Part shown: positions 8,464-18,213 of the stretch, one piece after another
Position numbering within the stretch: the first letter of the stretch is position 1
How the letters are laid out: the number at the start of each line of letters is the position of its first letter
From: Paraflavitalea devenefica
GTDB taxonomy: Bacteria > Bacteroidota > Bacteroidia > Chitinophagales > Chitinophagaceae
Assembly: GCF_011759375.1 (NCBI RefSeq)
Contig: NZ_JAARML010000001.1
Span: forward strand, 1,116,001 to 1,180,000
Direction: 5' to 3'
DNA: 64,000 nucleotides
The notes under the pieces: generated by a model
Databases searched by the model: none
Told to the model about the DNA's origin: nothing
The model's input: only the letters and a program-made list of their open reading frames with translations
Made by a program: the position numbers and the translations under genes

Positions 8464-10148
8464 TGATGGCGAACCTCCCGGCGCTCCCCGCACTTGAAAA
8501 AAAGTGGTTATCCTTTTTTATTGCACTGGCAGTATTGGTGAACTTCAGCGGCCTCTTTGTAACAATCATGGCGCCCGATGCGGCAATCTATGCTGCTATT
8601 TCAAAGAACATGCTGTTACGCAATAATTACTGGGAGCTCTTTTTAGAGGGTAATGACTGGCTCGACAAACCGCACTTTCCCTTTTGGGTCACCGCCCTGT
8701 TCTTTAAAGTCTTTGGTGTTCATACCTGGTCATACAAATTGCCCGGCATTTTATTCGTCATGCTAGGCGCCTGGTATACCTGGCGTTTTGCCCGTGAACA
8801 ATTCAATGAGACGATCGCCTGGTGGTCGGTTTTTATTTTTCTCACCGCCGAACATATTATTCTCTCCAATAATGATGTGCGGGCCGAGCCCTTCTTATCG
8901 GGCCTGATCATGGCGGCCATTTATCATTTTTATAAGGCAACAGTACCCAAAGGATTCGGGCACCTGGTGGCAGGAAGCTTTTTTGCCGCCTGTGCGGCGA
9001 TGACCAAGGGGCCATTTACGCTGATCCCAATCGGCGGAGCTGTCATCGTGCACCTGGTACTTTGCAAGCAATGGAAACAACTCTTTCACCTAAAGTGGGT
9101 TGCTGCTGTTATCCTGACCTTCATTTTTCTATTCCCGGAATTGTATAGCCTCTGGTATCAGTTTGATGCGCATCCGGAGAAGGTGGTATTTGGACAGACC
9201 GGCGTTTCGGGTATCCGATTCTTTTTCTGGGACAGCCAGTTTGGCCGGTTCATGAATACAGGCCCCATTAAAGGTAGCGGTGATGTTTTTTTCTTTGTGC
9301 ACACCTTACTGTGGGCTTTTCTGCCCTGGTCGTTACTGATGTATTATGCTCTATTCCGGAAGATAAAAACTACCTGGAAAAAAGACCCACAGCAACCGGT
9401 GGAGTTTTATACGCTGGGAGGCAGCTTGCTGCTGCTGCTTATCTTTTCTTTCTCAAGGTTCCAGTTGCCACATTATGCCAATATTATTTTCCCTTTACTG
9501 GCTATCATTACGGCCCAATACCTGCCGGTGTTACCAACAAAGGCAATTCGCTTCTTTACCATTACGCAGTACATCATACTGGTGGTATCGGTATTGTTGA
9601 TGATCGCCTTGCAGGTATTTTACCAGCCGGCCATGCCTTTTTGGGGATTGGCAGTTGTTATTGTCGTTTTACCGGGGCTCTTGTTTTTCCTTCCACGTTG
9701 GCTTCACACAACCAAGTTTAAGCTGCTGTTGTATCGTTGCGGATTGGGCATTATCATTTTGAACCTCTACCTGAATTGGTTTTTCTATCCTGATCTTTTA
9801 CATTACCAAGCCAGCAGTGAAGCTGCTTTTTACCTGAATAAAAACTTCCCCGACAGTGCTGTAGTAAGCCTCGATCCACTTCCCAGTGCTTTGGAATTTT
9901 ATGTACACAATTCTTTTATCAAGAAAGATACGGCTACTGTTAAGGCTTCGTCGCCCCGTACGCAGCATGGCTTGTGGTATCTGTCGCAACAGGACCTGAC
10001 GCTGTTACAACAGCATAATTATCGTTATGAAATTCTTAAAGCGTGGGATTATTTCCACGTAACCCGTCTCACCCTGTCATTCATTAATAAAAATACGCGA
10101 ACCCGGGAACTGAGGAAACAATACCTGATCAGGGTATTGCCTTACTGA
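8460..10148 (+). CDS. GT39-family glycosyltransferase (ArnT-like)
   Basis: 562 residues. The N-terminal GT39/ArnT region carries the first-loop acidic residue in MAPDAAIYAAISKNML and the segment NDWLDKPHFPFWVTALFF; about a dozen hydrophobic spans and a soluble C-terminal domain follow. Such enzymes transfer a sugar from polyprenyl phosphate to lipid A or protein on the outer face of the inner membrane. The ATG overlaps the stop of the PAP2 gene by 4 nt, so the two are translationally coupled. The last 72 nt overlap the opposing GT9 gene. Confidence 0.93.
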   Translation: MMMANLPALPALEKKWLSFFIALAVLVNFSGLFVTIMAPDAAIYAAISKNMLLRNNYWELFLEGNDWLDKPHFPFWVTALFFKVFGVHTWSYKLPGILFVMLGAWYTWRFAREQFNETIAWWSVFIFLTAEHIILSNNDVRAEPFLSGLIMAAIYHFYKATVPKGFGHLVAGSFFAACAAMTKGPFTLIPIGGAVIVHLVLCKQWKQLFHLKWVAAVILTFIFLFPELYSLWYQFDAHPEKVVFGQTGVSGIRFFFWDSQFGRFMNTGPIKGSGDVFFFVHTLLWAFLPWSLLMYYALFRKIKTTWKKDPQQPVEFYTLGGSLLLLLIFSFSRFQLPHYANIIFPLLAIITAQYLPVLPTKAIRFFTITQYIILVVSVLLMIALQVFYQPAMPFWGLAVVIVVLPGLLFFLPRWLHTTKFKLLLYRCGLGIIILNLYLNWFFYPDLLHYQASSEAAFYLNKNFPDSAVVSLDPLPSALEFYVHNSFIKKDTATVKASSPRTQHGLWYLSQQDLTLLQQHNYRYEILKAWDYFHVTRLTLSFINKNTRTRELRKQYLIRVLPY

Positions 10149-11366
10149 AGCTCCTTTTTCCGTAAGGTATTGACGCAGGCGGGCGCTCACCCACGCTGGT
10201 TGTATACCTGTGATACAGGGTCTGTCGGTGCAACTTGTTTTCCGGTGATTGGCCGCGCTGACGCAGGGGGAACAGGGTAAGCCCAGGTAAAAGGGTTCTG
10301 CATTACCCAGCGGACCGTACAGGGCAGGCGTTTCAGGGCCAAACAATACAAATATCTTTAAGGGTGTTACCGAAGCGAAATGCGCAGGGCCTGAATCATT
10401 GGTAAGCATACAAGTACTGAGGGTATACAAGGGAACCAGTTCTTCAAACAGGAAGATGCCGGCTGAATTGACACACTTTTCATGACCCACCTTATTTACT
10501 ACCTGTTGCACATATTCTTTTTCAGCTGCCGCGCCGGTAGCAATGATCAATACGTTGTGAAAGCTGGCCAGCAGTTCGCGCGCCGCCGCTGCAAAATTTT
10601 CCTGCGGCCACCTTCTCTGCGGTAACAGATCAGAGGCATTGGCATTTAATAAAACAATGGCTTCTCCATTCCAGGCAGGGTACAAGTTCCTGATCTTTTC
10701 CTGCACGGCCGTAAGCGCCTTGCTTTCAACTGCCGCCTGTGTGAGCTTTAATTCATCTTTGGATACCGGTGGTGTAGCGTAAGGAGTTGAATAGCGGTCT
10801 AATGCCTTATTGACCAGCGAAACAAAATTAACTGCTATGTGCACATGTGCATTGTACCGCACCGGCCTGTTGATAAGGTTGGCCCTGTATAACCCTTCAT
10901 CGTGATAGCTGGCAAAGCCAATGCGGTGGAGGGCGCCACTAAAAAAGCTCAGCAGTGCTGTAAAACGGGAAAATAGCTCCAGGTCAATAACGGTTGTTAT
11001 TTTCTTTGCACGGCACCAGGCAATAAAACGGATAATATCTTTGAGAAGTGTGTAGAAATTACCGGGGTCCATCGTAAAAATATTACCGGCCGGTATGGTG
11101 TTGAGGATGTTGAGGCTTTTGACATTATTCTTAAAAATAACAAAGTAGAGTTCCGCCTCCCCTTCCTGCTGCAATTTGCGCATGGCAGGATCTACAATGA
11201 CTGCACTGCCCATTTCGGATAATTCGATGAACAAGACCCTGCGGATATCAGGCTTACCCCGCCGGGGCCTCCGCAAGAGATCAGTGATCCAAACAAAGGG
11301 ACTGATTATAAAACATAAGGGGATGCCTGCCCTTATGTCAATGATTCGCATGGTATCTATCTTCAT
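10077..11366 (-). CDS. GT9-family (heptosyltransferase-like) glycosyltransferase
   Basis: 429 residues. The N-terminal half has the GT9 start VLFIELSEMGSAVIVDPAM; the C-terminal half has the donor-binding region NDSGPAHFASVTPLKIFVLFGPETPALYGPLG in which the acidic residue and SGPAHFA loop are typical. A Cys-rich segment (PCSPCVSAANHRKTSC) follows, as in many GT9 proteins. It probably adds a sugar to lipopolysaccharide core. It faces the GT39 gene and their 3' ends overlap by 72 nt. Confidence 0.92.
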   Translation of the reverse strand: MKIDTMRIIDIRAGIPLCFIISPFVWITDLLRRPRRGKPDIRRVLFIELSEMGSAVIVDPAMRKLQQEGEAELYFVIFKNNVKSLNILNTIPAGNIFTMDPGNFYTLLKDIIRFIAWCRAKKITTVIDLELFSRFTALLSFFSGALHRIGFASYHDEGLYRANLINRPVRYNAHVHIAVNFVSLVNKALDRYSTPYATPPVSKDELKLTQAAVESKALTAVQEKIRNLYPAWNGEAIVLLNANASDLLPQRRWPQENFAAAARELLASFHNVLIIATGAAAEKEYVQQVVNKVGHEKCVNSAGIFLFEELVPLYTLSTCMLTNDSGPAHFASVTPLKIFVLFGPETPALYGPLGNAEPFYLGLPCSPCVSAANHRKTSCTDRPCITGIQPAWVSARLRQYLTEKGASVRQYPDQVLFPQFPGSRIFINE

Positions 11367-11447
11367 AGAAACATTCTGTTAATCAAGCAGCAGTTCCCAA
11401 AGCACAAAATTAGTACGCCTGATTGCCGGGGAGCGGGCAGGTAGATT

Positions 11448-11465
11448 ATAAGATTATTATCTTAT
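11448..11465 (-). terminator. Hairpin after the hybrid kinase gene
   Basis: ATAAGAT at 11448-11454 and ATCTTAT at 11459-11465 form a perfect 7-bp stem with a 4-nt loop, 33 nt beyond the kinase stop. It is AT-rich and has no strong T tract, so terminator function is uncertain. Confidence 0.35.
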
Positions 11466-11497
11466 GATAGATGATACGATGTGTTATTAAAGAATTG

Positions 11498-14479
11498 TTA
11501 ACGATGGGCTACGTTCTCTTTGTCTATTTCCATTTTGATCATCGGCGCTACATGGTAGTAGGCCGCTATGGATTCATTGATCATGGGCAGCACGTCCTGT
11601 AGTTTTTTTTGTGTGCGGGCATTGTTTTCGATAGCCGCCATTTTTGCATGCAGGTCTTTCACCCGGATAATGCCCAGACTGCTTTTGAGCTTATGGGCTA
11701 ATTCGTAGACAGCCTCCCAATCTTCCTTGATGGATAATTGTTTTAGCTCTTCCAGTCCCGAAGGCACGGTGTTTTCAAAGACCCTGTATATTTCACCGAT
11801 GACTTTGGAATCATTTATTTGCAGCAACATGGAAATGTCAAAGACAGGATGATCCGCTTCAGCCGTAATGACAGCCTGCTGGTCATCCACTGCTTCTTTC
11901 CTGCTCAGGAGGTATTTTTCCAGGCAACGCTGCAGTTCTTCCGGTGCAAAGGGCTTGGCTACATAATCGTTGGCGCCGATTTGCAGGCAACGTTGTTTTT
12001 CATTGCGCAATACACTGGCCGTTAACACGACGATGGGTACTGTTAGTTTTAGTTGCCGGCGGATATAATCGGTAGCCTGGAAGCCATCCATCAAAGGCAT
12101 GTGGAGGTCCATAAGGACGAGGTGGGTGGTATTTTTCTTCAGCCACTGAATAGCCTCTTTCCCATTGCCCACTACCGATACGGTAAGATTGTATTGCTGC
12201 AGGTTGTATTCCAATACCCGTTGATTCACTTCATTGTCTTCCACAATGAGCACATGCTTGCCGGTGTAATCCTCCCGTGTATGCGACTCTGCTGCCGGTT
12301 TTTCCCCTCCGTGCACGACCTCTTTTTCCGTGCTGATACCAAAGGGAAGTGAAATGGAAAAAGTGGTGCCCACGCCGGGCTTGCTGGTAACATGTACGCT
12401 GCCACGTTGTAATTCCACCAGCCGTTTGGTAATCGCCAGGCCAAGGCCCGTACCGCCGAAGCGACGGGTGGTATCGGAGGATGCCTGCGAGAAACTTTCA
12501 AAGATGAGCGGTAGCTGTTTTTCATCTATACCAATACCTGAGTCGCTTACCTGGAAACAAAGAACTACCCGCCGGGGGGCTTGCTCCTGTACGTTTATTT
12601 CGAGTGTTACATATCCATGTTCCGTAAACTTGATGGCATTGCTGAGCAGGTTGGTTAAGATCTGGCTCAACCGGTGCGGATCACCGGTGAGGTGATGCGG
12701 CACTGCCGGATGCAGGAGCGTGGAAAAGCTGAGCTTTTTTTCCGATGCCTTAATCCTGAAGGCGGTATTGAGTGTTTTTATGATCTCTTCCAGGTGGAAC
12801 GGTATTTTTTCAATACTGATCTTTCCGGCTTTGATCTTAGACAGGTCGAGGATATCATTGATGAGCACGAGCAGGTTGTCGGACGACTGTTTGATCATTT
12901 GTACGTACTCCTGCTGGTGCTGCTGTAAAGGGGTTTGCATCAGGAGGCTGGTCATGCCAATAATGCCATTCATGGGGGTGCGTATCTCATGGCTCATATT
13001 GGCCAGGAATTGCTCCTGCAGGGCTTCGGCCGTCTCTGCTTTTTGCCGGGCAGCAATCATGTCCTGCCGCGATTTCACCATTTCTGTAATGTCTTTCATG
13101 AATCCGCTCACCCCCAGCAACTGGTTGTCCTGGTCAAAGAGCGGGAACTTGATGGTCAGCAGGTGATGGTCGCCATCGGGCAGGTGCAATACATCTTCCA
13201 GTTCTACCGGCTTACGGGTTTCAATCACTTGCCGGTCGGCGGCGATGTATCGCTCCGTAGAGCTTTCCTTTCCATCTATATCGGCTACTGTTTTACCAAT
13301 GACCATCTCATCGGTAAGGCCGAATATCTGCCGGAACTGGCGATTGACGAGCAGGTAGCGGCCCTGCAGGTCTTTTACATAAATAATGAGCGGAGCGTTA
13401 TCGAGGATGGCCTGTATGCGGTATTGGTATTCTTTCTGTTCTTCTTCTATTTTTTGCAATTTCTGCCGCACCAACTCCTGCTCCGTCACATCTTTCACCA
13501 CACACTGAAAGCCCTGTACCCGGCCGTCTTTGTCGAGCAATATAACGTCCTGCTCCACCCAGCGGGTACCATTGTTTTTAAATTGTATGGGGAAAATGAG
13601 GGTGGTTTCACGTATACGGTTGACAAACTGTTGCCGGTATTTCTCTGCCACCTTCGGGATCCAATCGGGTGGTATCAGCACAGAGAAATGCTTGCCCAGC
13701 AATTCTTCAGGGGAGTATCCCGTCAACGCTTTTACCTGCTGACTGATAAAGGTAAAATTGCCCTGGATATCGGCTGTATAGGTAATGACACCGGCATTTT
13801 CCACAAACTGGCGATACCTGGTCTCGCTCTTTTGCAGCTCTTCCTCTGCTTTGCGGCGCAGCAGGATGTCGCGGTTGAGGCGAACGAGCAGGATGATGAT
13901 GAATACGAGCACCATGAGTGCGCCGATGATGGCTGTTTGTACAGATTGATGGCCTGCCTCCTGGTTGCGGACGATGCTGGCGCCGAGTAGTTTCTGTTGA
14001 TCGGCTTTCATTTGTTCCAGCACGACGGAGATCCTGTCCATTATGTTTTTGCCTTTGAGGCTGGCGGTGAGCTGCATGGCGCTGTCGTAGGAGACTTTGC
14101 GTGCATGGACGATCAGTTGCTGGAATTGTTCTTTTTCATGGAGTAGTTGCCTGAGTTGCTGTAGCCGGACCACCTGTTGGGGATTATCGGCCAGGAGCCG
14201 GCTGGCCTGTTCCAGGCTGGAGCGTATGATTTTGTTGTAATTGGGCAGGTGGGCGATGAACACGTAATCGCCGGTGATGGTATACCCCCTGACGGCGGAT
14301 TCTTTGGAGGTGATGAGGATCTGTACACTGTCCAGTGCTTTGATGACATCATTGTTGTGGGAGAGCCACTGCTGGGAGTCGCGGGCGCGGAGGCGGTCCT
14401 TCCAGGCAGACCAAATAAAGAATGCTACCCCCGCGAGGACGATGGAGAGCACAAACAGTATTGGCCTGTATGTCTTCAT
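11498..14479 (-). CDS. Hybrid sensor histidine kinase (CHASE3-PAS-PAS-HK-REC-HPt)
   Basis: 993 residues in one chain. An N-terminal membrane span (about 8-25), an extracytoplasmic CHASE3-like helical domain (about 35-175) and a second span (about 178-199) are followed by two PAS domains (about 215-335 and 345-465), the HisKA dimerisation domain with H497 in MSHEIRTPMNG, the HATPase domain, a receiver with D791 in LVLMDLHMPLMDG, and an HPt domain with H929 in AHKLKSS. All phosphorelay residues are present, so it should run a complete internal relay. No output regulator is adjacent, so the target is unknown. Confidence 0.97.
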   Translation of the reverse strand: MKTYRPILFVLSIVLAGVAFFIWSAWKDRLRARDSQQWLSHNNDVIKALDSVQILITSKESAVRGYTITGDYVFIAHLPNYNKIIRSSLEQASRLLADNPQQVVRLQQLRQLLHEKEQFQQLIVHARKVSYDSAMQLTASLKGKNIMDRISVVLEQMKADQQKLLGASIVRNQEAGHQSVQTAIIGALMVLVFIIILLVRLNRDILLRRKAEEELQKSETRYRQFVENAGVITYTADIQGNFTFISQQVKALTGYSPEELLGKHFSVLIPPDWIPKVAEKYRQQFVNRIRETTLIFPIQFKNNGTRWVEQDVILLDKDGRVQGFQCVVKDVTEQELVRQKLQKIEEEQKEYQYRIQAILDNAPLIIYVKDLQGRYLLVNRQFRQIFGLTDEMVIGKTVADIDGKESSTERYIAADRQVIETRKPVELEDVLHLPDGDHHLLTIKFPLFDQDNQLLGVSGFMKDITEMVKSRQDMIAARQKAETAEALQEQFLANMSHEIRTPMNGIIGMTSLLMQTPLQQHQQEYVQMIKQSSDNLLVLINDILDLSKIKAGKISIEKIPFHLEEIIKTLNTAFRIKASEKKLSFSTLLHPAVPHHLTGDPHRLSQILTNLLSNAIKFTEHGYVTLEINVQEQAPRRVVLCFQVSDSGIGIDEKQLPLIFESFSQASSDTTRRFGGTGLGLAITKRLVELQRGSVHVTSKPGVGTTFSISLPFGISTEKEVVHGGEKPAAESHTREDYTGKHVLIVEDNEVNQRVLEYNLQQYNLTVSVVGNGKEAIQWLKKNTTHLVLMDLHMPLMDGFQATDYIRRQLKLTVPIVVLTASVLRNEKQRCLQIGANDYVAKPFAPEELQRCLEKYLLSRKEAVDDQQAVITAEADHPVFDISMLLQINDSKVIGEIYRVFENTVPSGLEELKQLSIKEDWEAVYELAHKLKSSLGIIRVKDLHAKMAAIENNARTQKKLQDVLPMINESIAAYYHVAPMIKMEIDKENVAHR

Positions 14480-14656
14480 GGATATATTGTGTGTCAGAGG
14501 TTATGTTAAGCTATAGGAAAGGTATTAAATAAAAACTTACTGTAATCTGTTTTTGAGAAGGTTAGGGAAAAATACTTAGGCCGAAAGGGGCGAATGCCCT
14601 GCAATAATTAATGCTAAAAAATTTCTATAATGGGTGCGATGAAAAGTAAAATTCCC

Positions 14657-14664
14657 TATTTTTG
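14657..14664 (+). promoter_or_regulatory. -7 promoter element upstream of tRNA-Asn
   Basis: TATTTTTG matches TAnnTTTG and lies about 100 nt before the tRNA. A -33 box is not clear. Confidence 0.4.
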
Positions 14665-14764
14665 CAACCCCTTAGGGAAGATGAACAGGAAGGGAGCTAA
14701 ACTCCTGACAGTCATCCCCGGAGCGGGCGCCAGCCAGGGCGAAAATAAGCTGGCAAAGACATAT

Positions 14765-14838
14765 TCCTCCTTAGCTCAGTTGGTTAGAGCATCTGACTGT
14801 TAATCAGAGGGTCGCTGGTTCAAGTCCAGCAGGGGGAG
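14765..14838 (+). tRNA. tRNA-Asn (GTT)
   Basis: Acceptor TCCTCCT pairs with AGGGGGA (one T-G pair), the D arm contains TAGCTCAGTTGGTTAGAGCA, the anticodon stem is TCTGA/TCAGA with loop CTGTTAA, and the T arm is GCTGGTTCAAGTCCAGC. The anticodon GTT reads Asn. CCA is not fully encoded. An AT-rich accessory block starts just beyond its terminator. Confidence 0.97.
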
Positions 14839-14862
14839 CAACTGATAATCAGCAAGTTTAGA

Positions 14863-14886
14863 GGCTACCGAAAGGTAGCCTTTTAA
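14863..14886 (+). terminator. Rho-independent terminator after tRNA-Asn
   Basis: GGCTACC-GAAA-GGTAGCC: a perfect 7-bp stem with a GAAA tetraloop, followed by TTTT, 24 nt after the tRNA. Confidence 0.88.
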
Positions 14887-15034
14887 TTTTCAAACACTTC
14901 GGGGAAGAACGTTGTAAATAGCATTATGGGCATCGCTCTGGGCTATAAATTGCCAAATCGGAATTACAAATCATTGAACAAAAAATGTACTTGTAGCCGT
15001 GAAATACTAAGATTGCAACACTGCCATATTTAGA

Positions 15035-16138
15035 TTAGCGCTTCACTGGCAGTTGATATTTTTTTATTTGATCGTAGCCGAATTTAGAAAGAATAGCCTC
15101 TACTCCCGGCCTTACTTGTACTGCCCGATCTGTGAATTGATAACTTTCCCCCTTTTTTGAAATGCCAATATTTCTAATTTCCAGCCTGATTTTACATTCC
15201 GTTTCACCTTGTCTTATAAGTTGTCCCTCTTGTTCATCTTTATTAGCTTTGATCGTAAGCGGAAAAATACCAGATATAGGTTGGTTTGCTTTTGCGAATC
15301 TGAAAGAAGCTTTAGATATTTTTTCTAAATAGGATTTACTTACTCTTTCATTACAAAATATTAGTGAGTCGCAATTTAGAAATTGAAGAAGATTAAGCTC
15401 ATCTACCTCTTTTGAGTTGACAATAGAAAGAAAATTGTCTCGCTTATCGCCAACTTTATAGATTGAGTTATCGTAAAATAGCAGCATGATAGTGGGATCA
15501 AGTGGCCAAAAAAGTTGCAGCCCGACTAATCCATAACCAGTAATCGCGCCGTTCCATTTTTTTTGCTCCAGAAATTGATTATACTTAACAATCGGGTTAT
15601 CGCTCGATAGAAATGGAGTATCCGTGTTATTGATGAGTAGCTTTAATTTGAGATCTACACAAGCCTCATAACACATATCTAAATGACTTAAGGCCATTTT
15701 AATGGCATCTTCTTTACTTGTCATCTGATCGGTTTCAATTTCTACACGTCCATCGCTCATCTCATGGAGTGTTTCTCTAAGTTTTTTGCCGCTCGCCAAA
15801 ATTCCAGATGATTCAATAGGATTTCTAAGAGTCATTAATGTAACAAAATATAGAATGGTAAAATGCTCCTTGGCTCCATGCCTCGGGATCATTTTACTAC
15901 TTATAACTTGCTGAAGGATTGGCGCGGTCTCGGATTCAATATCTCCTAATGCATTCTCTATTTTCCCATCCTTCCCGTAAAAATAGGGGCTAGTCCCTTG
16001 TGTCTTGAGTTTAGAACTTGGTATAAAAAGCTCCTTACTTGTTACAAATACGCCAATTTGCTTACCCTCTTTATTTAAAGAGAAATTTCTGAGATAAAAT
16101 TTGGGGGTGTAGTGCTGATTACGATAGTCTGATCCCAT
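15035..16138 (-). CDS. DUF4238 domain-containing protein
   Basis: 367 residues, a normal length for DUF4238. The signature NQHYTPKFYLRNFS is at residues 7-20, and the central part has the typical FLSSDNPIV segment. The function of the family is unknown; members occur scattered in genomes, often in accessory or defence-rich regions. The gene is AT-rich compared with the flanking core genes and stands alone between the tRNA-Asn terminator and a region of repeat remnants. Confidence 0.85.
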   Translation of the reverse strand: MGSDYRNQHYTPKFYLRNFSLNKEGKQIGVFVTSKELFIPSSKLKTQGTSPYFYGKDGKIENALGDIESETAPILQQVISSKMIPRHGAKEHFTILYFVTLMTLRNPIESSGILASGKKLRETLHEMSDGRVEIETDQMTSKEDAIKMALSHLDMCYEACVDLKLKLLINNTDTPFLSSDNPIVKYNQFLEQKKWNGAITGYGLVGLQLFWPLDPTIMLLFYDNSIYKVGDKRDNFLSIVNSKEVDELNLLQFLNCDSLIFCNERVSKSYLEKISKASFRFAKANQPISGIFPLTIKANKDEQEGQLIRQGETECKIRLEIRNIGISKKGESYQFTDRAVQVRPGVEAILSKFGYDQIKKYQLPVKR

Positions 16139-16254
16139 TTTAAATTTTGGTTTTCATTTATTTAAGGTCCGGAGAAAGATGTATAATAACAAATATAGAG
16201 ACTGATATTACTCAATTAATTAAAGATTAATTACAGATGAAGGCAATGATCATA

Positions 16255-16341
16255 TTACTCAGGCAAGTCGGCAAAAGCCTCCAAATCTTGGGCTAATTGG
16301 TTCAACAACTGTCCAGTTAGGAGAGCCAGGTAGTCTACAAG
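16255..16341 (-). pseudogene. Short peptide-coding tail, copy 1
   Basis: On the minus strand this stretch encodes 28 residues ending LTGQLLNQLAQDLEAFADLPE then TAA, preceded in frame by a stop and with no ATG. A diverged copy lies at 18336-18437 in the same orientation. Of 11 codons that differ over the 22 aligned, 9 are synonymous, which is the mark of protein-coding selection. It is therefore probably the remnant 3' end of a gene, perhaps left at an integration site. The parent gene is not recognised. Confidence 0.45.
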
Positions 16342-16344
16342 TTA

Positions 16345-16369
16345 AAAGGTCGCTTCGGCGGCCTTTTTA
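16345..16369 (-). terminator. Bidirectional UUCG-type terminator
   Basis: AAAGGTCGC-TTCG-GCGGCCTTT (16345-16366): a 9-bp stem with one G-T pair and a TTCG tetraloop, with T runs on both sides. On the minus strand it lies 102 nt beyond the end of the DUF4145 frame. Confidence 0.75.
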
Positions 16370-16467
16370 TTTTACCCCAAATTTAGGAGTGATTGGAGAT
16401 GCAGAAATTACAAGAGCTGATTTTGCAAGGTAAAATTTACAGATAGATACAATATTGTTTCGGATTT

Positions 16468-17076
16468 CTATTGAGCCTTACTTTTTGCAATCCTTTCCTT
16501 GAATTTATCGAATTTGTCCTTGAATGAAAAAGTGAAGTCTAAAATTGCTATAGTAAAATCGAGTATGTCTTTCGCATCAATTTCAGAGAATTTAGAATCG
16601 ATATTGTGTGCAGCTTCATTTCCCACCAAGCGGAGTTGATTAGCCCATTCATATAACTATTCATTTATTGCTCCTTCTTCTTTTAACTTTTTTATTGCTC
16701 TATCGAGATTTTTTTCCTTCACACCCTTCTCAATGCAAAACCCTTCAAGTGTTCTTCTGCACATAATTACTGTCGCAGTAAACGAGCCAGATTTATAACA
16801 TTGAATACATTCTTTGAGGGAATCTAGAATCTTAAATGGTATAACTGGGTTAATATAAAATAAGTTAGCCGGGTAAATTTTAATAGGGCTGCTCCAATCA
16901 ATTTCCCCAGCACTCATACCATATTCCTGACTGGCTAAAATAGGAGAATGACATTGAGGACATTTACAGAACGTATATTGAGTCGAATCAACCCAATCGT
17001 ATGGATTTTCATCGACGTAAGAAATGAGCACTTCTGCTTTTACCACTGCAGAACAAGTATCACACTCTAATAACAT
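16468..17076 (-). pseudogene. DUF4145 protein gene interrupted by an in-frame TAG
   Basis: The first part (17076-16657, 139 residues) has a zinc-ribbon-like CDTC...CPQC segment and the start of a DUF4145 domain (CIQCYKSGSFTATVIMCRRT). It stops at TAG (16657-16659), but the same frame continues for 62 more codons with clear DUF4145 sequence (LYEWANQLRLVGNEAAH) to a TAG at 16468. A single base change would explain the stop. The whole would be 202 codons. It is most likely a recent nonsense pseudogene; stop readthrough or a sequencing error are the alternatives. DUF4145 occurs alone and in restriction-like proteins. It lies 58 nt downstream of the Fic gene on the same strand. Confidence 0.8.
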
Positions 17077-17133
17077 TGTTATATTTTTTTAATTCTTTTT
17101 TTCTAAATATCTTTCTGATCACGCTTGCTTTCT

Positions 17134-18213
17134 TTAGGCCTTAGTAGCATACCATGTGCCTTTGCCTTCGCCCTCTTGTCGCAGATAGTTTTTTTCAACC
17201 AACGATTCCAGATGTTTTTTAACGGTATTTCTGTTTGCATTCGTAAATGCAACGATTTCCTTTACGGTGATGCGGTCCCTTGATTTGGCCAGTTCGAGAA
17301 TCTGTACAGATAATTCAGGCAATTGGCCCATTAACAGTTTTTCCCGTTCCAATTTCACTTCAAGACGCTGTTTGTGTCTTTGCAAGGCACGCAGGAAAAA
17401 CAATATCCAGGGCTGCCAGTTGGGGTTTTCGGATTTGAGTGTTCCTTGTGTTTGGCGAAGGGAAAGATAATAGCCCTCCTTGCTCTGCTCGATCACGGCC
17501 TCAAGGGAACTATATGGCACGTAAGCGTAGCCGTATTTCAATAGAAGATAAGTTGTCAAAACCCGTGACAATCTACCATTGCCATCCTGGAACGGATGGA
17601 TTGCCAAAAATTCCACGACAAAAATTGATGTGATAAGCAAAGGGTGTAATTTTTTCTCTGAATAGGTCTCCGTTACCCAGCTTATCAATTTTTCCATGCG
17701 CAAGGGCGTTTCAAAAGGGCTGGCAGTTTCAAATACGATCCCGAGGCTTTTGCCATCGGGACTAAAGGCTTCGACATGGTTAGGTGATTTTTTATATCGC
17801 CCCCTATGCCATTCATCTTTTTCACTGTATTGCAGTAATTCTGCGTGCAATTGCTGGATATAGCTTTCGGAGAGTGGGATAATATCATAATTTTGGAAGA
17901 TCAGCGTCATTACACCGGAATACCCGGCAACTTCCTGTTCATCCCGTGTCGAAAATTGCTGGATAGATAGATTGCTTAAAAGTTTTTCAACTTCCTTATC
18001 GCTGAGCTTACTGCCCTCTATACGAGTGGAAGATCCGATACTTTCAATAGTTGCAACTTGCTTCAAGGCGCTTAATTGCTCAGGTGCAAGCTGGCCCAAA
18101 GCTCGCCAGGCTCCTTTAAACTCATCGATCTCCGCAATAAGAGAAAGAATTTCAGGTGTGATCTTCAGGGATTCAATATCCATATTCATACCCATAAATA
18201 TCCATAAAGTCAA
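17134..18213 (-). CDS. Fic-family AMPylase with N-terminal inhibitory motif and C-terminal winged helix
   Basis: 359 residues. The core has the full Fic motif HPFQDGNGRLSR (H206), so nucleotidyl transfer (usually AMP to a protein hydroxyl) should be possible. The N-terminal Fic_N region has an inhibitory [ST]xxxEG motif at S62-E66-G67, so it belongs to the self-inhibited class with the inhibitory helix in front of the Fic fold. The C-terminal part (about 290-359) looks like a winged helix (ITVKEIVAFTNANRNTVKKH), suggesting DNA binding. The first ATG is at 18213, but ATG codons at 18195, 18189 and 18183 are equally possible because the start lies within a repeat array; MDIESLKITPEIL at 18183 looks the most natural. 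The array is a candidate operator. Confidence 0.93.
   Translation of the reverse strand: MTLWIFMGMNMDIESLKITPEILSLIAEIDEFKGAWRALGQLAPEQLSALKQVATIESIGSSTRIEGSKLSDKEVEKLLSNLSIQQFSTRDEQEVAGYSGVMTLIFQNYDIIPLSESYIQQLHAELLQYSEKDEWHRGRYKKSPNHVEAFSPDGKSLGIVFETASPFETPLRMEKLISWVTETYSEKKLHPLLITSIFVVEFLAIHPFQDGNGRLSRVLTTYLLLKYGYAYVPYSSLEAVIEQSKEGYYLSLRQTQGTLKSENPNWQPWILFFLRALQRHKQRLEVKLEREKLLMGQLPELSVQILELAKSRDRITVKEIVAFTNANRNTVKKHLESLVEKNYLRQEGEGKGTWYATKA

Noticed and set aside
12935-13990. Long plus-strand frame of 351 codons opposite the hybrid kinase
   Set aside because: It is fully antisense to conserved PAS and HisKA sequence, has no recognisable domain, and reads as the shadow of the GC-rich kinase codons.
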